A stretch of 64,000 nucleotides of DNA, taken from NCBI RefSeq assembly GCF_013114595.1, contig NZ_VTXE01000004.1, positions 1 to 64,000 on the forward strand, read 5' to 3'. Of this stretch, positions 38,501 through 44,406 are shown piece after piece (the stretch's first letter is position 1; the number at the start of each line of letters is the position of its first letter). The position numbers and the translations under genes were made by a program. The notes below the pieces were generated by a model that was given only the letters and a program-made list of their open reading frames with translations, was not told where the DNA came from and made no database searches. The DNA comes from Vibrio sp. 99-8-1. Lineage in GTDB: Bacteria; Pseudomonadota; Gammaproteobacteria; Enterobacterales; Vibrionaceae.

Positions 38501-39923
38501 CACCAGTGTAGGAATAAACAAAGGTGAATTGGACGCAACAAATAATAGTACCAATCTGCAATACAAAAACACATCAGGATATAGCAAGTCTAAAACCCTA
38601 GCGACGGTTGGTCAGGGTAACCTTACCATCACGGACGCAGAAAACTCCGACGACACCTCACGCCTAAATCGCGACACCGAACATACAGAAAAGGACCTGT
38701 TCACAGTTGACCGTAAGCAAGGGGATTTTGATGTTACTGTTGATCACCGGTTGTTGAGTGAAGAGGGTAGGGCGCAGATAAAAGAGGATGTTAAGCGGAC
38801 ACACTTAGCTGGTCAGTCATTAGCTGACGTAGCGTTAGAAGATTCCGTTAAGTTGGCTGATACCTTTGAGCATATGGATGTGGTGCAGAAGGAGTTGGAT
38901 GTACAACTGCTGATTGCTCAGAAGAAAGGCGATGCAGCGGTTAACATCAATAACCTTGAAAATGCTACCGCCAAACAGAAGCAAGATGCGATCAATGATT
39001 ACGCTGAAGCCTACTCTGAAGTATTCGATATCTCTATCGAGAGTGCCTTGGTTATCGCGGTTAATAAGTCGATTGGTGGTGCACACTATACAGGCGACAA
39101 GGGCAGTAACATTGTTCTGAATGATAAGGCAATGAAGAATGCTCAAGACTATATGAATATTTTAGCGCATGAAGTTACTCATGGGTTAGAGAAGCAAGGT
39201 ATTATTGGTGATAAAGGGAATCAGAGCGAAAATTACGCTGAATTGGTCGGTGAATATGCCGAAGGAAACTATGAATTTGCGCTAGAAAACAGTGGTCTTG
39301 GTGATGTTAAGAAGGGCAATACTAATTCATATATGGGGAATGACTCAGCGTTAGTTACAGGTAATAGTGATGATTTCAATAAGAAAGAAGCGGAACTTAA
39401 ACCTGGGGAAATAGATTACATGAATATTCCACATGTTGAGAATATTGTGGCCAGCGGATTAAAAGAAGAGGCGTTAAAAGATTACAATAATGTAGATGGA
39501 ATTATTAACGACAACGCTAAATCAAAAGAAGCGGTTGTCAACTATTTCTCCATTGCTTTAGGTGGAGTTAGCTGTGTAGGTGGAAATCTTGCTGGATGCG
39601 CAGGAGCAGGTATTGCAACTAGTGATTTGGGTGAAGTACTAACTGAAGGTTTAGAGAATAATGTGGCTAATGATCCTATTCAGAGTGCAATGATGGATTT
39701 AATGCCTAACTATCTTGATGATAAATTAAAAAAATCGATGACAGATTTACTATTGGGAGGGTATGGAATTAAAGATATACATCAAGTACCGCAAGCAGAA
39801 AAGAAAATAGATGCGATTGTAAATAGTTTAAATAAAGCATCTGAGATTGGTAGCTTAGAGGTTTATATGGAAACAATGCATAGCAACATAAAAGAAATAT
39901 GGGATGATAAAAATAATGAGTAA
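32535..39923 (+). CDS. Giant TpsA adhesin/CdiA-like toxin-delivery protein
   Basis: 2462-aa exported filament. It has an extended signal peptide (1 to about 41, ending PALA), then the TPS secretion domain (NKGLSHNQYQQFNVD-like start; NAYGITCDGCGFINTPR near 147-163). Long FHA-type beta-helix repeats follow to about residue 2100. A coiled-coil segment lies near 1618-1665. The C-terminal part holds HEVTH at 2212-2216 with E2236 (NYAELVGEY), an HExxH-19-E gluzincin-like pattern, then GGVSCVGGNLAGCAGAG and a 100-residue tail. No VENN motif is present (only LENN near 2380). The tail is AT-rich and unrecognised, as expected for an exchangeable CDI toxin. A small ORF overlaps its end, consistent with an immunity gene. 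Confidence 0.9.
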   Translation: MKKLPSTRKHHVPSVINTSCLQRSFAYLVCFVINVQPALASVVASGGNTTVTQARNGVEVVNIATPNSKGLSHNQYQQFNVDKSGLILNNSTEALARSQLGGIVEGNANLRGQAANVILNEVTGATASQLQGYTEVFGQNANVILSNAYGITCDGCGFINTPRVTLSTGAPVIHAGEVTGFDVSQGAVTIEGLGLDASQQNYFDIVSRTAKINAAIHAQDLAVVTGKNRVDYLTNQATKHAAVAGEKPTLAIDSSSLGGMYAGRITLIATEDGVGVNVGNLAASQGDIRLTSDGHIVLADVSSHNDLIVNSRDDVKLTGNQQTDRDYVVSAASITAVDANVASEGDLQLNSKVLDVQNATLSAKEEITTAVNQLQLDKESKLIGRTAQLKALKEIDNHGTVSISEQLTLQGEQIKLTGKGKIQAKQHNMQANSASIDTNVEGGGLNWQLDNTLAVTDKGNVTTQSDIQIKANKVTQQGKLHSGNSIDLVAENIVNNGVVRATQELDIQSGEVTNEGTLIAQSDMTVTADNLTNKALIYAGQDAQLQISNTLRNDGGDIITGRNLTVGKNTNGEKSQTIDNISGYIKSQGNMLLNAEHIINSVKQVTTASKTDIINGNSIGKNIRVKLGNCKIHSWKIRCKGNYSAQNEYKTVKQIHNSVIVEGKPAILESAGNLVLNADTVTNTVSQITSHGNIVINANQVSNNAYVDDTITTTGRYFAPGGSIKGSSSGHRSVYINLNLIDSADSHEINDTYHSSITASGDINIEADKELGNGEVRQHDAITPSNIPTRVTEKVESNSFAVPMPTFPKPTSPNGLFVYSDGPKSHYLIETNPALVNLGDYLGSDYFQSKLGFNPNTDIKFLGDAYYDTRIINQAIFEQTGRRYLNSSVGNDFTQMQQLIDAAAKQKTELHLSAGISLTADQVSKLTQDIIWYEETTVNGQIVLAPNLYLASVNEENVGTGAQIVARGNQTLRAGEVTNQGRIQSGKALNIESDTTLNNLGGDITAEDNLTLHAQGDLLNESGTLSGDDVTLTSTNGSVINRRQSKETIINHGNNATARYSELGDAGEIVARGNLTMGAGNNIENQGSTIHVGGDATLNAGKDIVFNTAEKSQDYRVNNGGGQTELLERQHYGSTLSAKGGVQAEAGEEIRLTNTEVKSGGDIALQAEKGITIDTALNEQKYLNNYSGNQQTRHSKTHQGSELSGSNVMLNSGEDVTLSGSDIHAEQNVDIKTKGDINIVAVNDSLYQYSKRTKEGMLGSKETKIHKSNKEKVIGSQISAGGDIDLEAQKLASALIAGGESDINIIGSELQASGNINMNADGDIVVAAQTFEEFEHNETIKKGFAGLSGNQSGQVDSSTQLEGSLVRAGNTINLNSGNNIGVIASDIVSGSDINLVAANNTVISDADETRQSKSWSESYKLFGGGNLFEMNTEREGEQSAKSKSSSLSTKGNVNIHSGSIGVVGSQVTADKDIRMTADTGDIDIIPAQNQSERYQDSESLSIGLGATSDIISIEDGQLRINLGEASYKKNDHQSQTRQQTQSQLAAGGDIALTAESDITISGSNLISDTDSNQQGDVLLTADNVTISEAKEQEQSQTEQVQGSAKASLVVQHQAVEVAKAAKAVDASKNKLKQAEKDYKQYKKQKQQLKNTLASLQQQLKEKQPGVSYDDVEELQSLIDDVESDEAWYVTGIALASADVASKVTLLVQQTAAAAQSSGTYGFNAGLHLDIEGSKTQSDSAQTSSVASNLAGQNIIINAGNQEGNHATIQGANLQAIEEISIDANEVNLLASQESQSRKSKTDSGSLSASMTVYGASTGINLSASLNSNESDSKSTTHTNSSVNANTITITSNQDTNIVGANVHANDVLNMDVGRDLNIASVQDRQSSSNKGMGVSGGLSLSGGGTTGASGGINSSNGRSSNKQTLLTSLTSGNEANINVGNNTDVKGALIATVDEQGNDLGNLTLTTDTLTYADLTNTEYNQSQSMGVSTSVGINKGELDATNNSTNLQYKNTSGYSKSKTLATVGQGNLTITDAENSDDTSRLNRDTEHTEKDLFTVDRKQGDFDVTVDHRLLSEEGRAQIKEDVKRTHLAGQSLADVALEDSVKLADTFEHMDVVQKELDVQLLIAQKKGDAAVNINNLENATAKQKQDAINDYAEAYSEVFDISIESALVIAVNKSIGGAHYTGDKGSNIVLNDKAMKNAQDYMNILAHEVTHGLEKQGIIGDKGNQSENYAELVGEYAEGNYEFALENSGLGDVKKGNTNSYMGNDSALVTGNSDDFNKKEAELKPGEIDYMNIPHVENIVASGLKEEALKDYNNVDGIINDNAKSKEAVVNYFSIALGGVSCVGGNLAGCAGAGIATSDLGEVLTEGLENNVANDPIQSAMMDLMPNYLDDKLKKSMTDLLLGGYGIKDIHQVPQAEKKIDAIVNSLNKASEIGSLEVYMETMHSNIKEIWDDKNNE

Positions 39924-40254
39924 CAGGGCTTATATAGTTTTATGTTTTTTAGTTTTTCTAGTTTTCTCAATAGCAGCTATGCTAAAAGAACAAGATGTTT
40001 TTTATGGTAATGTAGTTTCTTCTAGATGCGTTGAAACCGCTAAATCAACAATTTCTGTCGAACTGATAGTGTCTAACGAAGAAACGAGAAGGAGGTTCTC
40101 GTTTGGAGTAAAAGATCATCTATGTAAAGATGCAGTTAAGCTATTTCGCCCAAACTATAAAGTATTGATTGATTACCGTTCAATCGACGGATGGTTTACC
40201 GAGGTTATAGGAATTCATTTAAATGGAAAAAAAATATCATTGAGGTCTTATTAA
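39916..40254 (+). CDS. Candidate immunity protein of the TpsA toxin, single membrane span
   Basis: 112 aa (116 from the alternative ATG at 39904). One strong hydrophobic segment follows the start (AYIVLCFLVFLVFSIAAM), then a soluble, probably beta-rich domain of about 85 residues with two cysteines (SSRCVETAK, DHLCKDA). It overlaps the 3' end of tpsA by 8 bp (20 bp from 39904), the usual place for a CDI immunity gene. A membrane-anchored immunity protein fits a toxin acting at the inner membrane or in the periplasm. I do not recognise a family; the role rests on position only. Confidence 0.65.
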   Translation: MSNRAYIVLCFLVFLVFSIAAMLKEQDVFYGNVVSSRCVETAKSTISVELIVSNEETRRRFSFGVKDHLCKDAVKLFRPNYKVLIDYRSIDGWFTEVIGIHLNGKKISLRSY

Positions 40255-40270
40255 TATTTAGCCACTAATA

Positions 40271-40291
40271 AGGCACAGGAACCTTAATATT
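40271..40291 (+). repeat. Boundary motif copy A (interrupted)
   Basis: AGGCAC and CCTTAATATT separated by AGGAA, 17 bp after the stop of the candidate immunity gene. It is a variant of the motif found at 43681, 43715 and 44265. This copy carries a 5-bp insertion. Confidence 0.5.
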
Positions 40292-40292
40292 A

Positions 40293-40441
40293 GCTGAACA
40301 CTTCTATACAATAAATTTGAATAAAATTGTTTTTTTCAATATTTTTCAACTAAATGATAACAAAAATATACTTACCTATTTATAACTGAGCAGATGAGAA
40401 TTGGCTGGTTTGAATCGTTTTTAAGATCTATGTCCTCGCTG
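40293..40441 (+). repeat. Long repeat copy 1 (~149 bp)
   Basis: About 85% identical by eye to 41878-42027, with small indels. The repeat covers an AT-rich leader and a start codon with 16 codons (MRIGWFESFLRSMSSL here). It leads into a frame that closes at once. The two copies flank an unknown ORF and the transposase. Confidence 0.85.
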
Positions 40442-40453
40442 TGCCAAAGGTAG
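40394..40453 (+). pseudogene. Broken 5' end of an orphan-toxin-like gene
   Basis: Starts MRIGWFESFLRSMSSL, matching the first 16 residues of the 287-aa protein at 41980 except for two changes, then stops after CQR. A shifted frame continues VPKVDEVVTKSAEELFNGK from about 40441 before a stop, resembling the other copy's continuation weakly. This looks like a decayed cassette. Confidence 0.6.
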
Positions 40454-40489
40454 ATGAAGTTGTAACGAAAAGTGCTGAGGAGCTGTTTA

Positions 40490-40801
40490 ATGGAAAGTGA
40501 GATAGCATTGGGGTATTGGGTAAAAAATAGAAGTTCCACGCACTTGTGTATCGGTTTTCAATATGGTGGGCACATGGGAGGGGAGTGCGAATTATTTCTT
40601 CCAGTTAGCAAGTATGAGCAGTTTTGTAGTAATTCCACGTGGAGAAATAAGACTGTAGAACGGTTTTATAGAATAGTGTTTTTAGCTACACCAGAGTTGA
40701 TCAGAGTTGATCTAACGAGGACAGCCATCTTAATAAACAACTTTATGAGACCGTTACTGTGTCAGTTGCATAAAAATCAGAAATGTCCCGTAACTGCATA
40801 A
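40490..40801 (+). CDS. Hypothetical protein in the CDI tail (103 aa)
   Basis: Starts MESEIALGYWVKNRSSTHLC behind AGGAG 8 nt upstream. It is soluble, has several cysteines and aromatic residues, and ends in a basic stretch. No family is recognised. It lies between the decayed cassette start and the transposase, where orphan immunity genes are often found, so an orphan immunity role is possible but unsupported by sequence. Confidence 0.55.
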   Translation: MESEIALGYWVKNRSSTHLCIGFQYGGHMGGECELFLPVSKYEQFCSNSTWRNKTVERFYRIVFLATPELIRVDLTRTAILINNFMRPLLCQLHKNQKCPVTA

Positions 40802-40869
40802 TTTTCTTGGGTAACAACAAAGCTAAATCGACTATGTTGGCAAAAACTCATTTCAGGTAGGAGGTGGAA

Positions 40870-41829
40870 ATGACCAGAGCTAGAAACCAACAAGTTTGTT
40901 TAGACGCAACATCTTATTATCATTGTGTATCTCGCTGTGTTCGTCGAACATTTTTATGCGGCTATGATGACTATTCGAAGCGAGATTTTGAGCATCGTCG
41001 TGGCTGGATAGAGTCGCGTATCAAGATGCTTAGCCAAATCTATTGCATTGATATTTGTGCGTATGCTGTGATGAGCAATCATTATCATTTGGTGGTGCAT
41101 ATCAATAAATCGCAAGCCCTAAAACTAAACGAGCTCGAGGTTGTCGAGCTATGGAGTAAGATGCACTCGCTACCTGTGTTGATTCAACGATGGTTAAAGC
41201 AAGAGCTTAAAGGAGAGGCAGAGCACACCGTAGTTCAAGAGATTATCCAAACTTGGCGAGAGCGCTTGTATAGCCTAAGTTGGTTTATGCGCGAGCTTAA
41301 TTTTGATATTGCTCTGAAAGCCAACCAAGAAGAAAACTGTAAAGGCCATTTTTGGGAAAGTCGCTATAAAAGTCAGGCACTATTAGACGAAAAAGCGCTG
41401 TTAGCGGCCATGGCTTACACTGATCTAAATCCTATCAGAGCCGGAATGGCTGATACACCAGAACACTCAGACTATACCTCCGTCAAAGAGCGTTTAAGTG
41501 CACTTGCTCATCAACAAACAACAGCTTCCTGTTTGCATCCCTTTATTGGAAACGCAAGTAATGAAATGCTGTCAGGCATTCCGTTTAGATTAATGGATTA
41601 TATAGAACTGGTTGATTGGACTGGGCGTGAATTTAGAGAAGGAAAAGCGAGCATTTCAAGCCGCCAGCCTCCTTTATTAAAACGTTTAAATATCAACCAA
41701 AAGGCGTGGTTAAAAGCGTGCACTCAACTAGAAAAGCAAAGAGCGCTCTGTATAGGAATGAAAGAGAGCATTCAGTGTAATTTATCAAGGCTACATCGAC
41801 GACGAATGTGCGGTTATCAGTTAAATTAA
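40870..41829 (+). CDS. Y1/RAYT-type transposase
   Basis: 319 aa. It has the HUH metal motif in YAVMSNHYHLVVH (H71, H73), the helix LYSLSWFMRELNFDIA, GHFWESRYKSQALLDE, and AYTDLNPIRAGMA. This is the REP-associated tyrosine transposase branch of the IS200/IS605-like Y1 family. I could not place the catalytic tyrosine with confidence. The ATG at 40870 follows a perfect AGGAGG. No terminal palindromes or target duplication were seen, so it may not be a complete IS. It sits inside the toxin-cassette array, between two copies of a ~150-bp repeat. Confidence 0.88.
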   Translation: MTRARNQQVCLDATSYYHCVSRCVRRTFLCGYDDYSKRDFEHRRGWIESRIKMLSQIYCIDICAYAVMSNHYHLVVHINKSQALKLNELEVVELWSKMHSLPVLIQRWLKQELKGEAEHTVVQEIIQTWRERLYSLSWFMRELNFDIALKANQEENCKGHFWESRYKSQALLDEKALLAAMAYTDLNPIRAGMADTPEHSDYTSVKERLSALAHQQTTASCLHPFIGNASNEMLSGIPFRLMDYIELVDWTGREFREGKASISSRQPPLLKRLNINQKAWLKACTQLEKQRALCIGMKESIQCNLSRLHRRRMCGYQLN

Positions 41830-41877
41830 TCTAAACGACACCTTCTTACTCTCATAGAAACTCCGGTCACAGCATCT

Positions 41878-42027
41878 GCTGAGCACGTCTATACAATAAA
41901 TTCGCATAAAATTGTTGTTTTTCAATATGTTTCAACTAAATGATAGAAAAAGTATATTAACCTATTTATAACTGAGCAGATGAGAACGGGTTGGTTTGAA
42001 TCTTTTTTAAGATGCATGTCCTCGTTG
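41878..42027 (+). repeat. Long repeat copy 2 (~150 bp)
   Basis: Matches 40293-40441. It contains the AT-rich leader and the start codon with first 16 codons of the orphan toxin-like gene (MRTGWFESFLRCMSSL). Here the frame stays open. Confidence 0.85.
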
Positions 42028-42843
42028 TTCTGTCGTTGTTCCGAAGAGAGTGACTTTTACGTAAAAGCGTCGGAAGAAACTCAGAGTAAACTGAAGGGAA
42101 TGAATTTGTTGATAAGTAAAACTCCGGTCAAAGTGACTGAAGGCACATCAACCTTCCAAAATGGTACCAATGGTATGATGAATAGCGAGGGAGATGCGAT
42201 TAAAAACGTTCTTAGCCAGACCCACAATTACGATGAGAATAGTACCGGATATGGTAGTGTGTTGCTCAACGTTAATTACAATCCAACTCACGGCTTCTTA
42301 GGGGACGGTATAGAATCTGCCGTGGATAAAATGGGTGGGACAACAGGGATAGCCAAACAGACTGGTGAATTTATTCGTGATACAACAACAGCGCAAGGTA
42401 GTGATGGTTCCAATTTCGCCAACCATTCGCAGGGTAATCAGCTTAACAAGAGTGGTCTTGAGTATATTACAGACAAAGGTAGCTATGAGCAGGGAGGATT
42501 TAAAGGACAGGATTACTTTAAGAGTGAAGAAAAGAGTGGAATCCCGACCTTTGCCGGTTATGGTTCACCTGTAAATACCGAGGACATGAAGCAAGTGGTC
42601 GAAGATGCAGGGTTTGATTTTAGGGGGAATTTTACCAATGACGGTGACTTTGTTGGTGAAGTGCTTGGAAAGAACACCGGAGATGATGGAAACAGAGGAA
42701 ATACGGTGTTAACGACCATAAAAGATGCAGTAAACATAGATACCTATAAAAATGCATCGGAGTTATTTTCTGATGAATCACCACATAGCAATTATAATTG
42801 CGGAGATTTATCCACAGCGGTATGCGGACCAAAACAACCATGA
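41980..42843 (+). CDS. Orphan toxin-like protein with a filamentous-haemagglutinin C-terminal module
   Basis: 287 aa with no signal peptide or TPS domain. Residues from about 85 on read THGFLGDGIESAVDKMGGTTG and FIRDTTTAQGSDGSNFANHSQGNQLNKSG (seen in segments). I recall this pattern from C-terminal regions of large haemagglutinin/CdiA-type proteins. NHSQGN resembles the nucleophile elbow of alpha/beta hydrolases, so a lipase-like or esterase-like activity is possible but not proved. The first ~40 residues, in the repeat, are cysteine-rich and unlike the rest. The stop overlaps the start of a lipoprotein gene (ATGA). It looks like a displaced CDI toxin tail that could be reactivated by recombination with tpsA. 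Confidence 0.7.
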   Translation: MRTGWFESFLRCMSSLFCRCSEESDFYVKASEETQSKLKGMNLLISKTPVKVTEGTSTFQNGTNGMMNSEGDAIKNVLSQTHNYDENSTGYGSVLLNVNYNPTHGFLGDGIESAVDKMGGTTGIAKQTGEFIRDTTTAQGSDGSNFANHSQGNQLNKSGLEYITDKGSYEQGGFKGQDYFKSEEKSGIPTFAGYGSPVNTEDMKQVVEDAGFDFRGNFTNDGDFVGEVLGKNTGDDGNRGNTVLTTIKDAVNIDTYKNASELFSDESPHSNYNCGDLSTAVCGPKQP

Positions 42844-43613
42844 AAAAACTAATAAATGTAACGGCTTTTCTTTTGACAGTTATCTTTGCTTCAGGTTGCT
42901 CCGGAGGGAAGTATTTTTATTTAACCGATGCTGATGTTATCGAAAACCCTTATATCGTCTTTAATCCGCCAAAACAAGACTGGTACTTATATAAAACTAG
43001 AGACTGGAGAGTTTTGTATGGTGGGACGAGCAGCGAAAACAGAGCAGTACAATGGATAGGGTTATCAAATGCTAACCCAAGCATTATGACCCTGAGAATT
43101 AGTACTGATAACTATATCTCTTCAGAAGATAATTACTATTTAAATAGTGATTTTGATGAAAATTATGGGCGTCGTTTTACTAAGCCTGATTTTTTGAAGA
43201 GGAGCAAAATTCAGGGTATTACGTTCTTTGAAAAATGGACCACTCATATTAACGGGATACATTGCATGGCGAACTCTTATTTACAAGGTATCGGAGGTAG
43301 CTATGCACCTACTGGAAGTAAAACGACCCATATAGACTGTGGTTATTATGATAGGACTATTAGCGAGAATGATGGAATGCGAATGATATCTATCAGGTAT
43401 ACAATCAACTTTTATGCGAGTACTGCTGATGAACAAAAAATCGAAAACGAACGCTACCTAAAAGAGGCTGTGAAGCAGATTGCGGAGAGCATCAAAATAA
43501 AAAACCTCGACGTAGAGCGTATGGAAGAGGAAGGATTAATGTTCTATGACAAGCCGTTTGATTTAGACCCGGAAGATTCTTTTATTTGGCGTGCTGAAGA
43601 TACTAAGCAGTAA
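42840..43613 (+). CDS. Lipoprotein, candidate immunity to the orphan toxin
   Basis: 257 aa. Signal peptide MKKLINVTAFLLTVIF ends in a lipobox ASGC (C20). The rest is soluble, with HINGIHCMANSYLQGIGG, HIDCGYYD and an acidic C-terminus. It starts at ATGA shared with the toxin-like gene's stop, so translation is probably coupled. A periplasm-facing lipoprotein is the usual form of immunity against periplasm-acting lipases and other envelope toxins. That role is inferred from position. I see no named family. Confidence 0.7.
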   Translation: MKKLINVTAFLLTVIFASGCSGGKYFYLTDADVIENPYIVFNPPKQDWYLYKTRDWRVLYGGTSSENRAVQWIGLSNANPSIMTLRISTDNYISSEDNYYLNSDFDENYGRRFTKPDFLKRSKIQGITFFEKWTTHINGIHCMANSYLQGIGGSYAPTGSKTTHIDCGYYDRTISENDGMRMISIRYTINFYASTADEQKIENERYLKEAVKQIAESIKIKNLDVERMEEEGLMFYDKPFDLDPEDSFIWRAEDTKQ

Positions 43614-43680
43614 AAAATTGGTTGGTATAACTAATAAACGCCACTCATCGAGACTGTAATTTAATTTGTGTATATTTAAT

Positions 43681-43701
43681 TGGGATAGGCACTTTAATAT
43701 T
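43681..43701 (+). repeat. Boundary motif copy B
   Basis: TGGGATAGGCACTTTAATATT, 67 bp after the stop of the lipoprotein gene. It is repeated 34 bp later as copy C and again at 44265 with few changes. Confidence 0.75.
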
Positions 43702-43714
43702 TAATATAATTAAT

Positions 43715-43735
43715 TGGGATAGGCGCCTTAATATT
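43715..43735 (+). repeat. Boundary motif copy C
   Basis: TGGGATAGGCGCCTTAATATT, differing from copy B at two bases. It lies 24 bp before the next lipoprotein gene's start, so it may be part of its promoter or leader. GGCGCC at its centre is palindromic. Confidence 0.75.
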
Positions 43736-43759
43736 TGAAATTTATTAGGAAACGACTAT

Positions 43760-44254
43760 ATGACTTCATATGCAATAATAAAATTCCGATACTTGATCAT
43801 TGCACTTTTCATAATACTCACCACCGGTTGCTCAGGCGTTTCTCACCAAACTGTTTTCTCGAAAGTTAATAAAAATCTGATGCAAGATTATAATCCTTTC
43901 ATTTACAAGTTGAATTCTGAAAATGACGAATTTGCGACTTATAGTGCTGAAGCTGCTGGAGAAGTATCCCAAAGTATCGTTTTTAATAGCCAGGTGCTGG
44001 CTAAAGATATTTTTTCCTATTTCCAAAAGTTGTGCAGTTTCACAGAAGATCAACTAGTGGAAACTAGGCTAGTATCTGTTGATGCCCCTCTATTTGTTGA
44101 GGTATGGGGTTTTAACGATCCAAAATCCGAGCGCGAAGATAAACGTTCATATTTGTCACTTGTAATGAAACAGCTTCCTAACGATGGTGGTGTAGATTTC
44201 TTCAGTAAGGGCTCATGTCATAGCAAGCCTACAATAATTCATCATCCCAAATAA
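43760..44254 (+). CDS. Small lipoprotein, possible orphan immunity protein
   Basis: 164 aa. N-terminal IKFRYLIIALFIILTTGC carries a lipobox (C24). The mature part is unrecognised, with FNSQVLAKDIFSYFQKLCSF and a C-terminal GSCHSKP. AGGA lies 10 nt before the ATG. Flanked on both sides by copies of the ~21-bp motif (43715 and 44265), which suggests it is a discrete cassette. Orphan immunity is a guess from context. Confidence 0.65.
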   Translation: MTSYAIIKFRYLIIALFIILTTGCSGVSHQTVFSKVNKNLMQDYNPFIYKLNSENDEFATYSAEAAGEVSQSIVFNSQVLAKDIFSYFQKLCSFTEDQLVETRLVSVDAPLFVEVWGFNDPKSEREDKRSYLSLVMKQLPNDGGVDFFSKGSCHSKPTIIHHPK

Positions 44255-44264
44255 TAATTATAAT

Positions 44265-44285
44265 TGGGAGTGGCACCTTAATATT
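44265..44285 (+). repeat. Boundary motif copy D
   Basis: TGGGAGTGGCACCTTAATATT, 10 bp after the stop of the 164-aa lipoprotein gene. It shares 17-18 of 21 bases with copies B and C. Confidence 0.75.
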
Positions 44286-44338
44286 CTTAACAACAATGTA
44301 TACTGGTTACTACACAAATGTCATACCTTCAGTACAAA

Positions 44339-44367
44339 TTGAACGTGCTCAATGTTTGCTCTATAAT
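44339..44367 (+). promoter_or_regulatory. Sigma-70 promoter of the toxin-antitoxin operon
   Basis: TTGAAC at 44339 and a perfect TATAAT at 44362, separated by exactly 17 bp. It lies 40 bp upstream of the antitoxin start and just before the palindromic operator. Confidence 0.85.
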
Positions 44368-44376
44368 CTGTTCTGT

Positions 44377-44393
44377 TACGGAAATATTCCGTA
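44377..44393. promoter_or_regulatory. Operator palindrome of the toxin-antitoxin operon
   Basis: TACGGAA-ATA-TTCCGTA is a perfect 7-3-7 palindrome, 9 bp after the -10 box and 13 bp before the antitoxin start. A ribbon-helix-helix antitoxin dimer binding here would repress the operon, as in known TacAT systems. Confidence 0.75.
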
Positions 44394-44406
44394 CATGGAG
44401 GGAGTT

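Noticed and set aside
39640..39680. LENN near residue 2380 of TpsA considered as the CDI VENN boundary motif
   Set aside because: The surrounding sequence does not match the pretoxin-VENN domain, so the toxin boundary was not set from it.
43681..44285. 21-bp motifs considered as integron attC/VCR sites
   Set aside because: They lack the long imperfect palindrome and the core sites of attC, and no integrase is present.
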